From assembly GCF_001668725.1 (NCBI RefSeq), contig NZ_LZKL01000119.1:1-54462 (forward strand): a stretch of DNA of 54,462 nucleotides, written 5' to 3'. The stretch's first letter is position 1. Every line of letters begins with the position of its first letter. The notes under the pieces were generated by a model. The model was given only the letters and a program-made list of their open reading frames with translations. It made no database searches and was not told where the DNA came from. Source of the DNA: Mycobacterium sp. E787 (lineage in GTDB: Bacteria > Actinomycetota > Actinomycetes > Mycobacteriales > Mycobacteriaceae). The translations under genes and the position numbers were made by a program. Positions 1 through 6,823 of this stretch are shown here, piece by piece.

Positions 1-950
1 CCCGCCACGTTGGACGAGCTGGCGGCGCCGGCCGCCGCCCCGGCCGCCGGTGCGGCGGCCGCCGGCGGCGTCAGCGCACTCACCACCGGGTTCCAGGCCG
101 CGGCCACCGGCGGGGCGAGGGTCAGCAAGGAACCGGAGGCGTCGAAGTTGAGACCCTCGGAGAGGATCTGATAACCGACCGTTCCGGCGCTGAGCGTGTG
201 GAACGTCTGCAACGGATAGCTGTTCAGCACGTCCAGGATCGGATTCGGCCCGTTCAGGTAGTCGATGATCGGGTTGCCCGCGGGAGCCGAGGCCGCCGGT
301 GCCGACATGCCCTGCAGCAGATTCGGCACGTTCGCGAGCGCCGACTGGGTGCTCGAGCCGGTGGCGGTGGCCGCCGCGTTGCTGACCGCGGGGCCCTGGG
401 CCGTTGTTCCGGCCTGGTTGGTCGTCGGCGGCGGTGTGGCGAACGCCGTCAGCCTCGTCGCGGCCGCCGAGGCCCCGGCGTAGCCGTACATCGCCGCGGC
501 GTCCTGCGCCCACATCTCGGCGTACTGCGCCTCGGTGGTCGCGATCGCCGGGGTGTTCTGCCCAAAGGTGTTGGTGGCCACCAGCGATGCCAGCAAGGCC
601 CGGTTCACCTCGATCTCCGCCGGGGGCACCGTGGCCGCAAACGCCGCCTCGTAGGCCGCGGCCGCCGAGCCGAGCTGACCGGCGGTCTGCGAGGCCTGGG
701 CGGCGGTCGCGGTCATCCACGACAGGTAGGGGGTCACCGCCGCGGCCATCGCCCCCGACGACGGGCCCACCCACGGCCCGTCGGCGAGCCCGGACACCAC
801 TTCGCGATAGCAGCTCGCGGTCGAATTCAGCTCCGCCGCAAGCGCTTCCCAGGCCGCCGCGGCCGCCGTCAGCGACCCCGCGCCGGGACCCGCGTACATC
901 CGGGCGGAGTTGACCTCCGGCGGCAATCCCGCGAAATCCAGGCCGATCAC
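1..950 (-). CDS. PPE family protein, 3' end cut by window edge
   Basis: About 316 residues are visible. The GTG start gives MIGLDFAGLPPEVNSARMY, the classic PPE opening, followed by the WVGPSS segment (WxG-type motif), PYLSWM, and the GQNTPAIATTEAQYAEMWAQD block that closes the roughly 180-residue PPE domain. PPE domains pair with PE proteins and are exported by ESX systems to the cell surface. The C-terminal part is Ala/Pro/Gly-rich and runs off the left edge, so its subclass (SVP or other) cannot be assigned. The GTG overlaps the TGA of the upstream PPE gene (GTGA at 947-950), so the two are probably translationally coupled. The open frame holds to base 3 with no stop. The family is certain; which PPE it is remains unknown. 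Confidence 0.9.
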   Translation of the reverse strand, partial: MIGLDFAGLPPEVNSARMYAGPGAGSLTAAAAAWEALAAELNSTASCYREVVSGLADGPWVGPSSGAMAAAVTPYLSWMTATAAQASQTAGQLGSAAAAYEAAFAATVPPAEIEVNRALLASLVATNTFGQNTPAIATTEAQYAEMWAQDAAAMYGYAGASAAATRLTAFATPPPTTNQAGTTAQGPAVSNAAATATGSSTQSALANVPNLLQGMSAPAASAPAGNPIIDYLNGPNPILDVLNSYPLQTFHTLSAGTVGYQILSEGLNFDASGSLLTLAPPVAAAWNPVVSALTPPAAAAPAAGAAAGAASSSNVA

Positions 951-2311
951 AGCATCGCCTCCTTGATCAGGCGCGCCGCCGCGTCGCGCTCCATCGCGGC
1001 TTCGGCGATCTCCTTGCGCAGCTTGCCGAGCTCTTCGCGCTCCCGGTCGCTCAACGCGCTGGCGACGTGCTGCCGAGCCGGTTGCGCCGGCGCGGGCCGC
1101 CCGGCCGCCTCGTCGGCGCCCTGCTCGCCCGGCATCGTCGGGACCACCTTCTGGCCCGACCCGGTTCGTGCCCGCGTCTCCTCGCCGCGGGGCGCGTTGA
1201 CCAGGCTGCCCACGGGCGGGACGCCGCCGAAGAAGCCCCCCGGCCCGGCCTGCGGCGCGCCGCCGGGGCCGGCCGCCGGCAACGGCGTCGCGGTGGCCGC
1301 CAGCCGGATCCCCGGGGTGGCCGACGCCCACGACTGCGGCACCGACAACTTGCCGACGGAGCCCGCCCCACCCGCGCTCGCGGCGACGGACCCGCCCACC
1401 CCCGGGTTGACCGAACCCGCCAGCGAACCGAGCCCCGCGGCGGGCGCCACGTCGCCGGCCACGCCCGCGGCCTGCGGAACCGCCAGCCCGTACAGGCCGC
1501 CCAGCAGAGGTGTGATGCCCGACGCCGTGAACAACGGCCCACTGATGACCAGGGCCCAGTTGCCGGTGTCGGTGGTGAAGGTGTTGAGCGCCTGGCCGGT
1601 GGTGGTGCCCAGCACGTCCTCCACGAACGAGATCGGGTCCCACGATCCCCCGGACCCGAGGCCCTGCAGCGCGGCCGGCACCAGGTTCATCGCCTGCGTC
1701 AGGCCGGACTGCGCGCCGGGACCCGTCGCGGCCGCGGCGGCCTGGCTGACCGCGGCGGCCTGGGCGGCCGTCCCGCCCTGGTTGGTGGTCTGCGGCGGCA
1801 TGCCGAAGGGGATCAGCTTCGTGGCCGCCGCCGACGCGCCCGCGTAGCCGTACATCGCCGCGGCGTCCTGGGCCCACATCTCGGCGTACTGCGCCTCGGT
1901 GGCCATGATCGCGGGGGTGTTCTGCCCCAGGAAGTTGGTGGCCACCAACGCCGCCAGCAGCGCCCGGTTCACCTCGATTTCCGGTGGCGGCACGGTCGCC
2001 ACGAACGCGGCCTCGTACGCCGCGATCGCCGACTTGAGCTGACCGGCCGTCTGCTCGGCCTGCGCGGCCGTTGCGCTCATCCAGGACAGGTACGGGGTCA
2101 CCGCGGCGACCATCGTGGCCGACGACGGGCCCACCCACGGGCCGCCGGTGAGCTCGGAAATCGCCGAGCGATACGAACGTGCCGCGATGGTGAGCTCCGC
2201 GGCCAACCCGTCCCAGGCCGCGGCGGCGGCGACCATCGGCCCCGGGCCCGGCCCCGCGTACATGCGTCCGGAGTTGACCTCCGGCGGCAATGCCGCAAAA
2301 TCCAGCGTCAC
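947..2311 (-). CDS. PPE family protein, SVP subfamily, with charged helical tail
   Basis: 454 residues. The start chosen is GTG at 2311, giving MTLDFAALPPEVNSG; the frame is open 33 codons further upstream, but only this start puts the PPE motif at the N terminus, and an AGGGGGAG stretch precedes it. The PPE domain (about 1-180) has WVGPSSATM, PYLSWM and GQNTPAIMATEAQYAEMW. The SVP motif appears as VGKLSVPQSWASATP, around residue 335. Unusually, the last 35 residues (LSDREREELGKLRKEIAEAA onward) are highly charged and predicted helical or coiled-coil, unlike the Gly/Ala-rich ends of many PPE proteins. It is probably an ESX-5 substrate exposed at the cell surface. Its stop overlaps the start of the next PPE gene. 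No PE partner is visible in the window. Confidence 0.9.
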   Translation of the reverse strand: MTLDFAALPPEVNSGRMYAGPGPGPMVAAAAAWDGLAAELTIAARSYRSAISELTGGPWVGPSSATMVAAVTPYLSWMSATAAQAEQTAGQLKSAIAAYEAAFVATVPPPEIEVNRALLAALVATNFLGQNTPAIMATEAQYAEMWAQDAAAMYGYAGASAAATKLIPFGMPPQTTNQGGTAAQAAAVSQAAAAATGPGAQSGLTQAMNLVPAALQGLGSGGSWDPISFVEDVLGTTTGQALNTFTTDTGNWALVISGPLFTASGITPLLGGLYGLAVPQAAGVAGDVAPAAGLGSLAGSVNPGVGGSVAASAGGAGSVGKLSVPQSWASATPGIRLAATATPLPAAGPGGAPQAGPGGFFGGVPPVGSLVNAPRGEETRARTGSGQKVVPTMPGEQGADEAAGRPAPAQPARQHVASALSDREREELGKLRKEIAEAAMERDAAARLIKEAML

Positions 2312-2926
2312 AACTCCCCCTGACAAGCCCACCCGGCGCGGGCGCACACATTCCCGGCAGCCGTGCCTGCGCGAACGATGGTTGGACGCTGGCTTCTCAA
2401 CGCCCGGCAATGCGCGCGGTGCGGTCTCGGCAGAGACGTGGCCGGCAGCGCACCGGCGCGCACTTCGCCATGCCAGCGTCTGGATCGGCGCGCAATGACT
2501 ACATGGTGGCGCGCCAGGCTGAAACCAGCCTGGTTAACTCCTGATAATTAGCTGAAGGTACGCCCAGACGCTCTGGGCATGCTGGCGGCGGCGCCCCCGC
2601 AGCTAACGGCCATCCGGCCGTGGCCGGAGCCACGCGGGGCGCCGCTCGATCGACCTGGACGGGCCGCGGACTACGCCGACGCGAGATGAAAATGCTTATA
2701 CAACAAGGCGTGTCGCCGGTCCGGACGCGCGCGCCGCCGGGACCTCAAGGGCGGCGTTCAGGGCCGCTCGGGGACCCCACACTCGTGGCCCCCGCAACCC
2801 GAAAGCGCGGCCGGTCGATCATGCCGCCGCAGACGTCCGTCCGTCCGGATGGCATTGCCATTGCCATACTCGGCAAGCAATGGCCGCCATCCGGGCGGAG
2901 GGTCCGTCGGAACCCGCGGGGCGGGG
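2312..2926. other. Intergenic region with palindromes, no gene seen
   Basis: 615 bp between the ureohydrolase stop and the PPE pair. Short frames here have no ribosome binding site or family resemblance. It must hold the promoter of the PPE pair. The half nearest the PPE genes contains the inverted repeats listed separately, with a locally AT-rich patch (TGATAATTAGC) between them. The far half is GC-rich and featureless apart from short CCGT repeats near 2837. Confidence 0.6.
2514..2578 (-). promoter_or_regulatory. Two perfect inverted repeats upstream of PPE pair
   Basis: CCAGGCTG-AAAC-CAGCCTGG at 2514-2533 is a perfect 8-bp stem with a 4-base loop. GCCCAGA-CGC-TCTGGGC at 2562-2578 is a perfect 7-bp arm palindrome. 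Between them lies the AT-rich CTGATAATTAGCTG. On the minus strand both sit 200-270 bases upstream of the PPE start. The first could be an RNA hairpin in the leader and the second an operator. No known regulator motif is recognised, so the function is inference. Confidence 0.4.
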
Positions 2927-4090
2927 CTAGTCGCTATAGGGTCCCCACGCGTGTCGCTTCATGGCGGCCGGTTTCTTGCCGAGTTTTCCGGCGCGCACCA
3001 TCACGGCCAGGCTGTCCAGGATGACCCGGCTGCTCATCAGCGCGGTCTGCTCGGCCCAGTCGTAGGGCGGCGAGCATTCCACCACCTCGATCCCGTTCAG
3101 CCCGGGTTCGGAGATCAGCCGGATGAGGTTGAGCGCTTCGCGCGGCAACAGCCCGCCGGGCTCGGGCCAACCGGTGCCCGGCACGAAGCCGGCGTCGATG
3201 ACGTCGATGTCGAACGACAGGTAGACCGCCTTGGCGTCCTTCCACGCCGTTTCGAGGGCGATCTCGGCGACCTTCTCGATCCCGACGCGCTCGACGTCCC
3301 CGACCGTGATCACGGTGCTACCCCGCTGCCGGCCCACCTGAACCCCGGCGCGCGGCGCCTGCCACCCGCCGATGCCGATCTGCACCAGGTTGGTGGCCGG
3401 CGCGTTCTTGATGTTGGTGGCGTGAAACCACGGGGTGGTGTGCATGCGCTCGTCGAGGTCGGTTTCCTGGGTGTCGACGTGGCGGTCGAAGTGGATGATG
3501 CCCACGTTGCCGTCCATGTGCGGGGCCAGGCCCCGCACGGTCGGGAATCCGATCGAGTGGTCGCCGCCGAGGATCACCGGGAACACGCCCTGGGAGACAA
3601 CGTGGGACATGGCCTGGCTGATCTGGTCGAAGGACTTCTCGATGTTGGCCGGGATCGTCAGCACGTCGCCGATGTCGACGATGTTGAGTTGCTCCCGCAG
3701 GTCGACCCCCAGCTCGTAGCAGTAGGTGCCGAACAGGTTGGTCGAGCGGCGGATCCCCATCGGGCCGAACCGGGTGCCCGGCCGGTAGGTGGTGCCGGCA
3801 TCCAGGGGCGCCCCGAAGACCGCCACCTCGGCGTCGCCCACGTCGTGCACGTCCTCCAGGAACGGGCACTTGAGGAACGTTCCGCGCTCCCCGGCGAAGT
3901 GCGGCAGCTCACCGCGGGAGAAGGTGGACAGCGTGCGGTCGTTGATCGTCGGGGCGGCCTCGAGGCCGTGGGCGAGGCACCGCTCGATCTCTTCGCGATG
4001 CCGCCGGGTGGGCAGTTCCGCCTCGGCCTGCTGTGCCCAGCTGCCTTCCCGGTTGGGAATGTCGGCCTGACCGGCGAACGGGTTTGTCAT
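2927..4090 (-). CDS. gdmH: Ureohydrolase, probable Ni-dependent guanidine hydrolase (often annotated agmatinase)
   Basis: 387 residues; ATG at 4090 chosen because GAGGAC lies 7-8 bases upstream, rather than the adjacent TTG. Ureohydrolase (arginase/agmatinase) fold with binuclear metal motifs: GGDHS (His178), FDRHVD (Asp202, His204, Asp206) and SFDIDVID (Asp294, Asp296). The family usually has DAHxD; Arg203 replaces the Ala. The substrate loop reads GTGWPEPGG with Trp308 where agmatinases have Thr, and there is a long N-terminal extension of about 85 residues. Length and extension fit the roughly 390-residue clade that includes the nickel guanidine hydrolase Sll1077/GdmH. A guanidine-III riboswitch in its leader strongly supports guanidine as substrate (guanidine to urea plus ammonia). 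The nickel chaperones that some GdmH enzymes use are not in the window. Agmatine or guanidino-acids remain possible substrates. Confidence 0.8.
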   Translation of the reverse strand: MTNPFAGQADIPNREGSWAQQAEAELPTRRHREEIERCLAHGLEAAPTINDRTLSTFSRGELPHFAGERGTFLKCPFLEDVHDVGDAEVAVFGAPLDAGTTYRPGTRFGPMGIRRSTNLFGTYCYELGVDLREQLNIVDIGDVLTIPANIEKSFDQISQAMSHVVSQGVFPVILGGDHSIGFPTVRGLAPHMDGNVGIIHFDRHVDTQETDLDERMHTTPWFHATNIKNAPATNLVQIGIGGWQAPRAGVQVGRQRGSTVITVGDVERVGIEKVAEIALETAWKDAKAVYLSFDIDVIDAGFVPGTGWPEPGGLLPREALNLIRLISEPGLNGIEVVECSPPYDWAEQTALMSSRVILDSLAVMVRAGKLGKKPAAMKRHAWGPYSD

Positions 4091-4210
4091 CAATGTGTCC
4101 TCTCGTCGCGAACCAATTCACGGCGGAGGATGCCCCGACGACCGGCGTCTAAGCGGAAGACAGGTCCAGGGACCAGTTTTGGGTGAACCGGCGCGTCAGG
4201 CATCCCGCGG

Positions 4211-4251
4211 TCGCCGTCTTGTCGCTTTCCGGGTACGGCGAACTCGTCCGG
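4211..4251 (-). promoter_or_regulatory. Guanidine-III (ykkC-III) riboswitch aptamer
   Basis: On the minus strand the 41-base element reads CCGGACGAG, then UUCGCCGUACCCGG, then AAAGCGACAAGACGGCGA. This matches, almost base for base, the Thermobifida fusca class III guanidine aptamer as I remember it: P1 CCGG/CCGG, the conserved ACGAG, P2 CGCCGU/ACGGCG and the ACAAG segment. P2 pairs perfectly (UCGCCGU with ACGGCGA). It lies 120 bases upstream of the ureohydrolase ATG in the same orientation. Downstream, GGAUGCC (near 4200) could pair with GGCAUCC (near 4125), a possible expression platform close to the ribosome binding site. The class normally switches genes on with guanidine. Confidence 0.9.
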
Positions 4252-4628
4252 GCGGCCCCTGCGGCGCGCCGCTATTGAAGGTACCGGCTCGTTCGGCGGG
4301 GGCAACTTTCGGCGGCGGCCGTGTCGCACCGCGGCGATCGGCTCCGTCCCACCCGCCGGTCCCGGGCTTCGCCGCATTCATGCGCTGGGTGAAAGGCGTT
4401 GCACAGCAATGCGTTTCACGCAGACGCTGCCGCGCATCCGGCCCCCGCGAAGCCGAGACGTTGGCGAGGCGTCGGCCGAACGCAACGAAGAACCGCTCCG
4501 GGGCGGCGCGCAGAACCGGCCACCGCGGGTCGTGATTTCCGTTGCGGAGCAGGCATTTTCGCAGCCCGGCCGCCGCGCCGCCGGCAGCCTACGTGACGAC
4601 TGGTCGAGCGCTGGGAACTTGCTGGGAA
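4252..4628. other. Upstream region of guanidine riboswitch, no gene seen
   Basis: About 380 bp between the thioesterase stop and the riboswitch aptamer. It should contain the promoter for the ureohydrolase transcript and the end of the thioesterase transcript. Overlapping short frames on both strands have neither ribosome binding sites nor recognisable products. No strong hairpin or promoter hexamer pair stands out. Confidence 0.5.
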
Positions 4629-5045
4629 TTACGCCTCGAGGTTCTGCAGGCGCACCTGGCCGCGGGCCACCACCCGATCGGCGGCGTCGGTGATCGTGAC
4701 GAGCCAGAGCTGCTGGCGCCGGCCACGGTGGATCGGCTCCGCGCTGCCGTGCACGGTTCCCGAGCCGATCGAGCGCAGGAAGTCCGTGTTGTTGTTGACG
4801 CCCACCACGTTGCCGCCGTCGCCGTTGGCGTTGAGCCAGGTGTAGGCGGCAACGCTGGCCATGCTCTCGACCATGGAGCAGTAGACACCGCCGTGCACCA
4901 GGCCCATCGGCTGTAGCAGTTTCGGGGTGACCTCGAGCTGGGCGCGTGCGCCGTCCGGTCCGAGTTCGGTGAACCGCAGCCCCAGCTCGGTGTCGAACGG
5001 CGCGGTGAAATTCGGCGGCAGGATCGCGTCGGGCGGCGGTGGCAC
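4629..5045 (-). CDS. PaaI-type hotdog-fold thioesterase (Rv1847 orthologue)
   Basis: 138 residues from a GTG start. The hotdog acyl-CoA thioesterase signature is clear: LGLRFTELGPDGARAQLEV strand, then the helix-capping GLVHGGVYCSMVESMASVAA (around residues 48-67) that carries the HGG motif, then NNNTDFLRSI and the C-terminal strand VVARGQVRLQNLEA. Members hydrolyse phenylacetyl-CoA or other acyl-CoA thioesters as cytosolic tetramers; the substrate here is unknown. It is transcribed away from blaI, and the only space upstream holds an iron-regulated small RNA with its own terminator, so expression may rely on read-through or a second promoter. Length and sequence match M. tuberculosis Rv1847 closely. 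Confidence 0.88.
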   Translation of the reverse strand: MPPPPDAILPPNFTAPFDTELGLRFTELGPDGARAQLEVTPKLLQPMGLVHGGVYCSMVESMASVAAYTWLNANGDGGNVVGVNNNTDFLRSIGSGTVHGSAEPIHRGRRQQLWLVTITDAADRVVARGQVRLQNLEA

Positions 5046-5098
5046 GTTATGTGTCTACACCATTGCCGACCGGCGGCCGGCGGGGCGGAACGGCCGCC

Positions 5099-5200
5099 CG
5101 AAAACGGGCGAGCCCCGCGCTGGGCGCGGGGCTCGCCGATCGAGTAGACCGGGGGTCGCTGCAGCCCTCAGGACTCTGCCGCGGTCATTGTCGCTCGACC
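5099..5200 (-). ncRNA. mrsI: Small RNA locus matching MrsI (ncRv11846), iron-responsive
   Basis: A roughly 100-base transcript is predicted from a TATGCT -10 element (5207-5212) to an intrinsic terminator ending near 5100. Position and orientation match MrsI, the M. tuberculosis iron-sparing small RNA encoded between Rv1846c and Rv1847 and repressed by IdeR with iron. Both neighbours are conserved here. An IdeR-box-like site overlaps the predicted promoter. The predicted start (about 5200) is inferred from -10 spacing. MrsI acts by pairing with mRNAs of non-essential iron proteins such as bacterioferritin. Identification rests on synteny plus promoter, box and terminator layout, not on an alignment. 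Confidence 0.75.
5101..5137 (-). terminator. Intrinsic terminator of the small RNA
   Basis: GGCGAGCCCCGCGC (5107-5120) and GCGCGGGGCTCGCC (5124-5137) form a perfect 14-bp stem with a 3-base loop. On the minus strand the stem is followed by CG then UUUUC, a genuine U-tract, which is uncommon in mycobacteria. It lies about 60 bases upstream of the thioesterase start, so it ends a transcript that begins in the blaI intergenic region rather than one from a gene. Confidence 0.85.
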
Positions 5201-5209
5201 GCCATTAGC

Positions 5210-5228
5210 ATAGGCAAGGCTGCCCTAA
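5210..5228. promoter_or_regulatory. IdeR (iron) box-like site
   Basis: The 19-base site ATAGGCAAGGCTGCCCTAA matches the iron-box consensus TTAGGTTAGGCTAACCTAA at 14 of 19 positions and the mbtB-type box TTAGCACAGGCTGCCCTAA at 15 of 19; its right half AGGCTGCCCTAA is identical to the latter. It overlaps the -10/spacer of the predicted small-RNA promoter, as expected for iron-dependent repression. It is also upstream of blaI, 108 bases from its ATG, so blaI could respond to iron as well. Confidence 0.7.
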
Positions 5229-5276
5229 TTTCGCAAGAGCTTCCCGGCGAAACGCGACGCGACGTGACCGCGTTGG

Positions 5277-5293
5277 TACGACCGGCAGTAGTA
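5277..5293. promoter_or_regulatory. Candidate BlaI operator
   Basis: TACGAC-CGGCA-GTAGTA is an imperfect palindrome (5 of 6 positions per arm) resembling the TACTAC/GTAGTA half-sites bound by mycobacterial BlaI. It lies 43 bases before the blaI start codon, consistent with autorepression. A second partial half-site (GAGTAC) follows at about 5299. Confidence 0.55.
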
Positions 5294-5335
5294 AGCGGAG
5301 TACGCTGGTTTCGACGCTCAGGAGATGAACGCACT

Positions 5336-5755
5336 ATGGCCAAGCTGACCCGGTTGGGCGATCTGGAACGCGCCGTGATGGACCATCTGTGGTCCACGGC
5401 CGAACCGCAAACCGTTCGCCAAGTCCACGAGGCGTTGTCGGCGCGGCGCGACCTCGCATACACGACGATCATGACCGTCCTGCAACGGCTGGCCAAGAAG
5501 AACCTGGTCTCCCAGATCCGCGACGACCGCGCCCACCGGTACGCGCCGGTGCACGGCCGCGACGAGCTGGTCGCCGGGCTCATGGTCGACGCGCTGGCGC
5601 AGGCGGAGGACTCCGGGGACCGGCAAGCCGCGCTCGTGCACTTCGTCGAGCGGGTCGGCGCCGACGAGGCCGAGGCGCTTCGGCGCGCCCTCGACGAGCT
5701 GGAAGCCAATCAACGCGACGACACGCCGTCGGCTGGCGCAGCGGCGGAGGACTGA
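5336..5755 (+). CDS. blaI: BlaI family transcriptional repressor
   Basis: 139 residues. The ATG (MAKLTRLGDLERAVMDHLW) starts the conserved winged-helix domain of the BlaI/MecI family (about 1-80), with the recognition-helix region LAYTTIMTVLQRLAKKNLV. The C-terminal half (about 85-130) is the dimerisation helix bundle. BlaI represses beta-lactamase, its own operon and, in M. tuberculosis, ATP synthase genes, and is inactivated through the cognate membrane sensor protease. That partner follows 15 bases downstream. Near-identical to M. tuberculosis Rv1846c. A BlaI-like palindrome and an iron box lie in its upstream region. Confidence 0.95.
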   Translation: MAKLTRLGDLERAVMDHLWSTAEPQTVRQVHEALSARRDLAYTTIMTVLQRLAKKNLVSQIRDDRAHRYAPVHGRDELVAGLMVDALAQAEDSGDRQAALVHFVERVGADEAEALRRALDELEANQRDDTPSAGAAAED

Positions 5756-5769
5756 GGGAGACTGGCAGC

Positions 5770-6720
5770 GTGGCAGCGCTGGCCTTCACCATCCTCGCGG
5801 TGCTGTTGGTCGGCCCCGCGCCGGCCCTGTTGGCACGCGCGACGTGGCCCCTACGCGCACCCCGCGCCGCGATGGTGCTCTGGCAGGCCGTCGCCCTGGC
5901 CGCGGTGCTGTCTGCGTTCAGCGCCGGGATCGCGATCGCCAGCAGGCTGCTCGTGCCCGGGCCCGACGGGCGGCCCACCGCCGGCATCGTCGGCGCCGCG
6001 GGCCGGCTCGGCTGGCCGCTGTGGACGGCATACATCGCCGTCTTCGCGTTGACCGTGGTGGTCGGCGCCCGGTTGATGGTTGCCGTCCTGCGGGTGGCCA
6101 TCGCCAATCGGCGCCGGCGGGCCCATCACCGCATGGTCGTCGACCTGGTCGGGGTCGGGCATGGCGCGGCCGCCGCCCAGCCGTGTGCCCGCACGCGCGA
6201 CCTTCGCATCCTGGATGTCCGGCAGCCGCTCGCCTACTGCCTGCCCGGCGTCCGGAGCCGGGTCGTGGTCAGCGAGGGCGCGCTGCAAACGCTCGCCGAC
6301 GAGGAAGTCGCGGCGATCCTCACCCACGAGCGGGCCCACCTGCGGGCCCGCCACGATCTGGTGTTGGAGGCGTTCACCGCGGTGCACGCCGCCTTCCCGC
6401 GGCTCGTCCGTAGCACCAACGCGCTGCGCGCGGTGCAACTGCTGGTCGAACTGTTGGCCGACGACGCCGCGGTGCGCGCCACCGGTCGCACCCCCCTGGC
6501 CCGGGCGCTGGTCGCCTGTGCGTCGGGTCGGGCGCCGTCGGGTGCGCTGGCCGTCGGCGGCCCCAGCACGGTGGTGCGGGTGCGCCGGCTGTCCGGGCGC
6601 GGCAACAGCCTGAAGCTCTCGGCCGCGGCGTACCTGGCCGCGGCCGCCGTGATGGTGGTGCCGACCATCGCGCTGGTGGTCCCGTGGCTCACCGAGCTGC
6701 GCCGGCTGTTCAACGTCTGA
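5770..6720 (+). CDS. M56-type membrane metalloprotease, BlaR1-like (Rv1845c orthologue)
   Basis: 316 residues from GTG at 5770, preceded by GAGGGAGA and 15 bases after blaI, so one operon. Hydrophobic segments lie near residues 3-20, 35-55, 82-108 and 280-303. The zinc-protease motif LTHERAHLRARHD (HExxH form, HERAH) is near residues 184-196, followed by the expected downstream acidic region ELLADDAAVRATGR. Unlike staphylococcal BlaR1 there is no penicillin-binding sensor domain, so what it senses is unknown. The expected role is signal-induced inactivation of BlaI. Collinear and similar along its full length to M. tuberculosis Rv1845c. Confidence 0.9.
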   Translation: MAALAFTILAVLLVGPAPALLARATWPLRAPRAAMVLWQAVALAAVLSAFSAGIAIASRLLVPGPDGRPTAGIVGAAGRLGWPLWTAYIAVFALTVVVGARLMVAVLRVAIANRRRRAHHRMVVDLVGVGHGAAAAQPCARTRDLRILDVRQPLAYCLPGVRSRVVVSEGALQTLADEEVAAILTHERAHLRARHDLVLEAFTAVHAAFPRLVRSTNALRAVQLLVELLADDAAVRATGRTPLARALVACASGRAPSGALAVGGPSTVVRVRRLSGRGNSLKLSAAAYLAAAAVMVVPTIALVVPWLTELRRLFNV

Positions 6721-6823
6721 CGCCGGCGACCGGCAGCCAAGCACCCCGGGCGGAGACGTGGCCGCTGTGCAACAGTGGCACAGAAAGACTTTCGAATCCC
6801 CTCCCAGCCTGAGAGGCCAACAC

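Noticed and set aside
198..2323. Long plus-strand frames over the left PPE genes
   Set aside because: The minus strand encodes clear PPE domains with correct starts; the plus-strand products are Arg/Gly-rich shadows.
6765..6783. CTGTGC/GCACAG inverted repeat before gnd1 as an operator
   Set aside because: Only 6-bp arms with no known regulator; expected often by chance in this composition.
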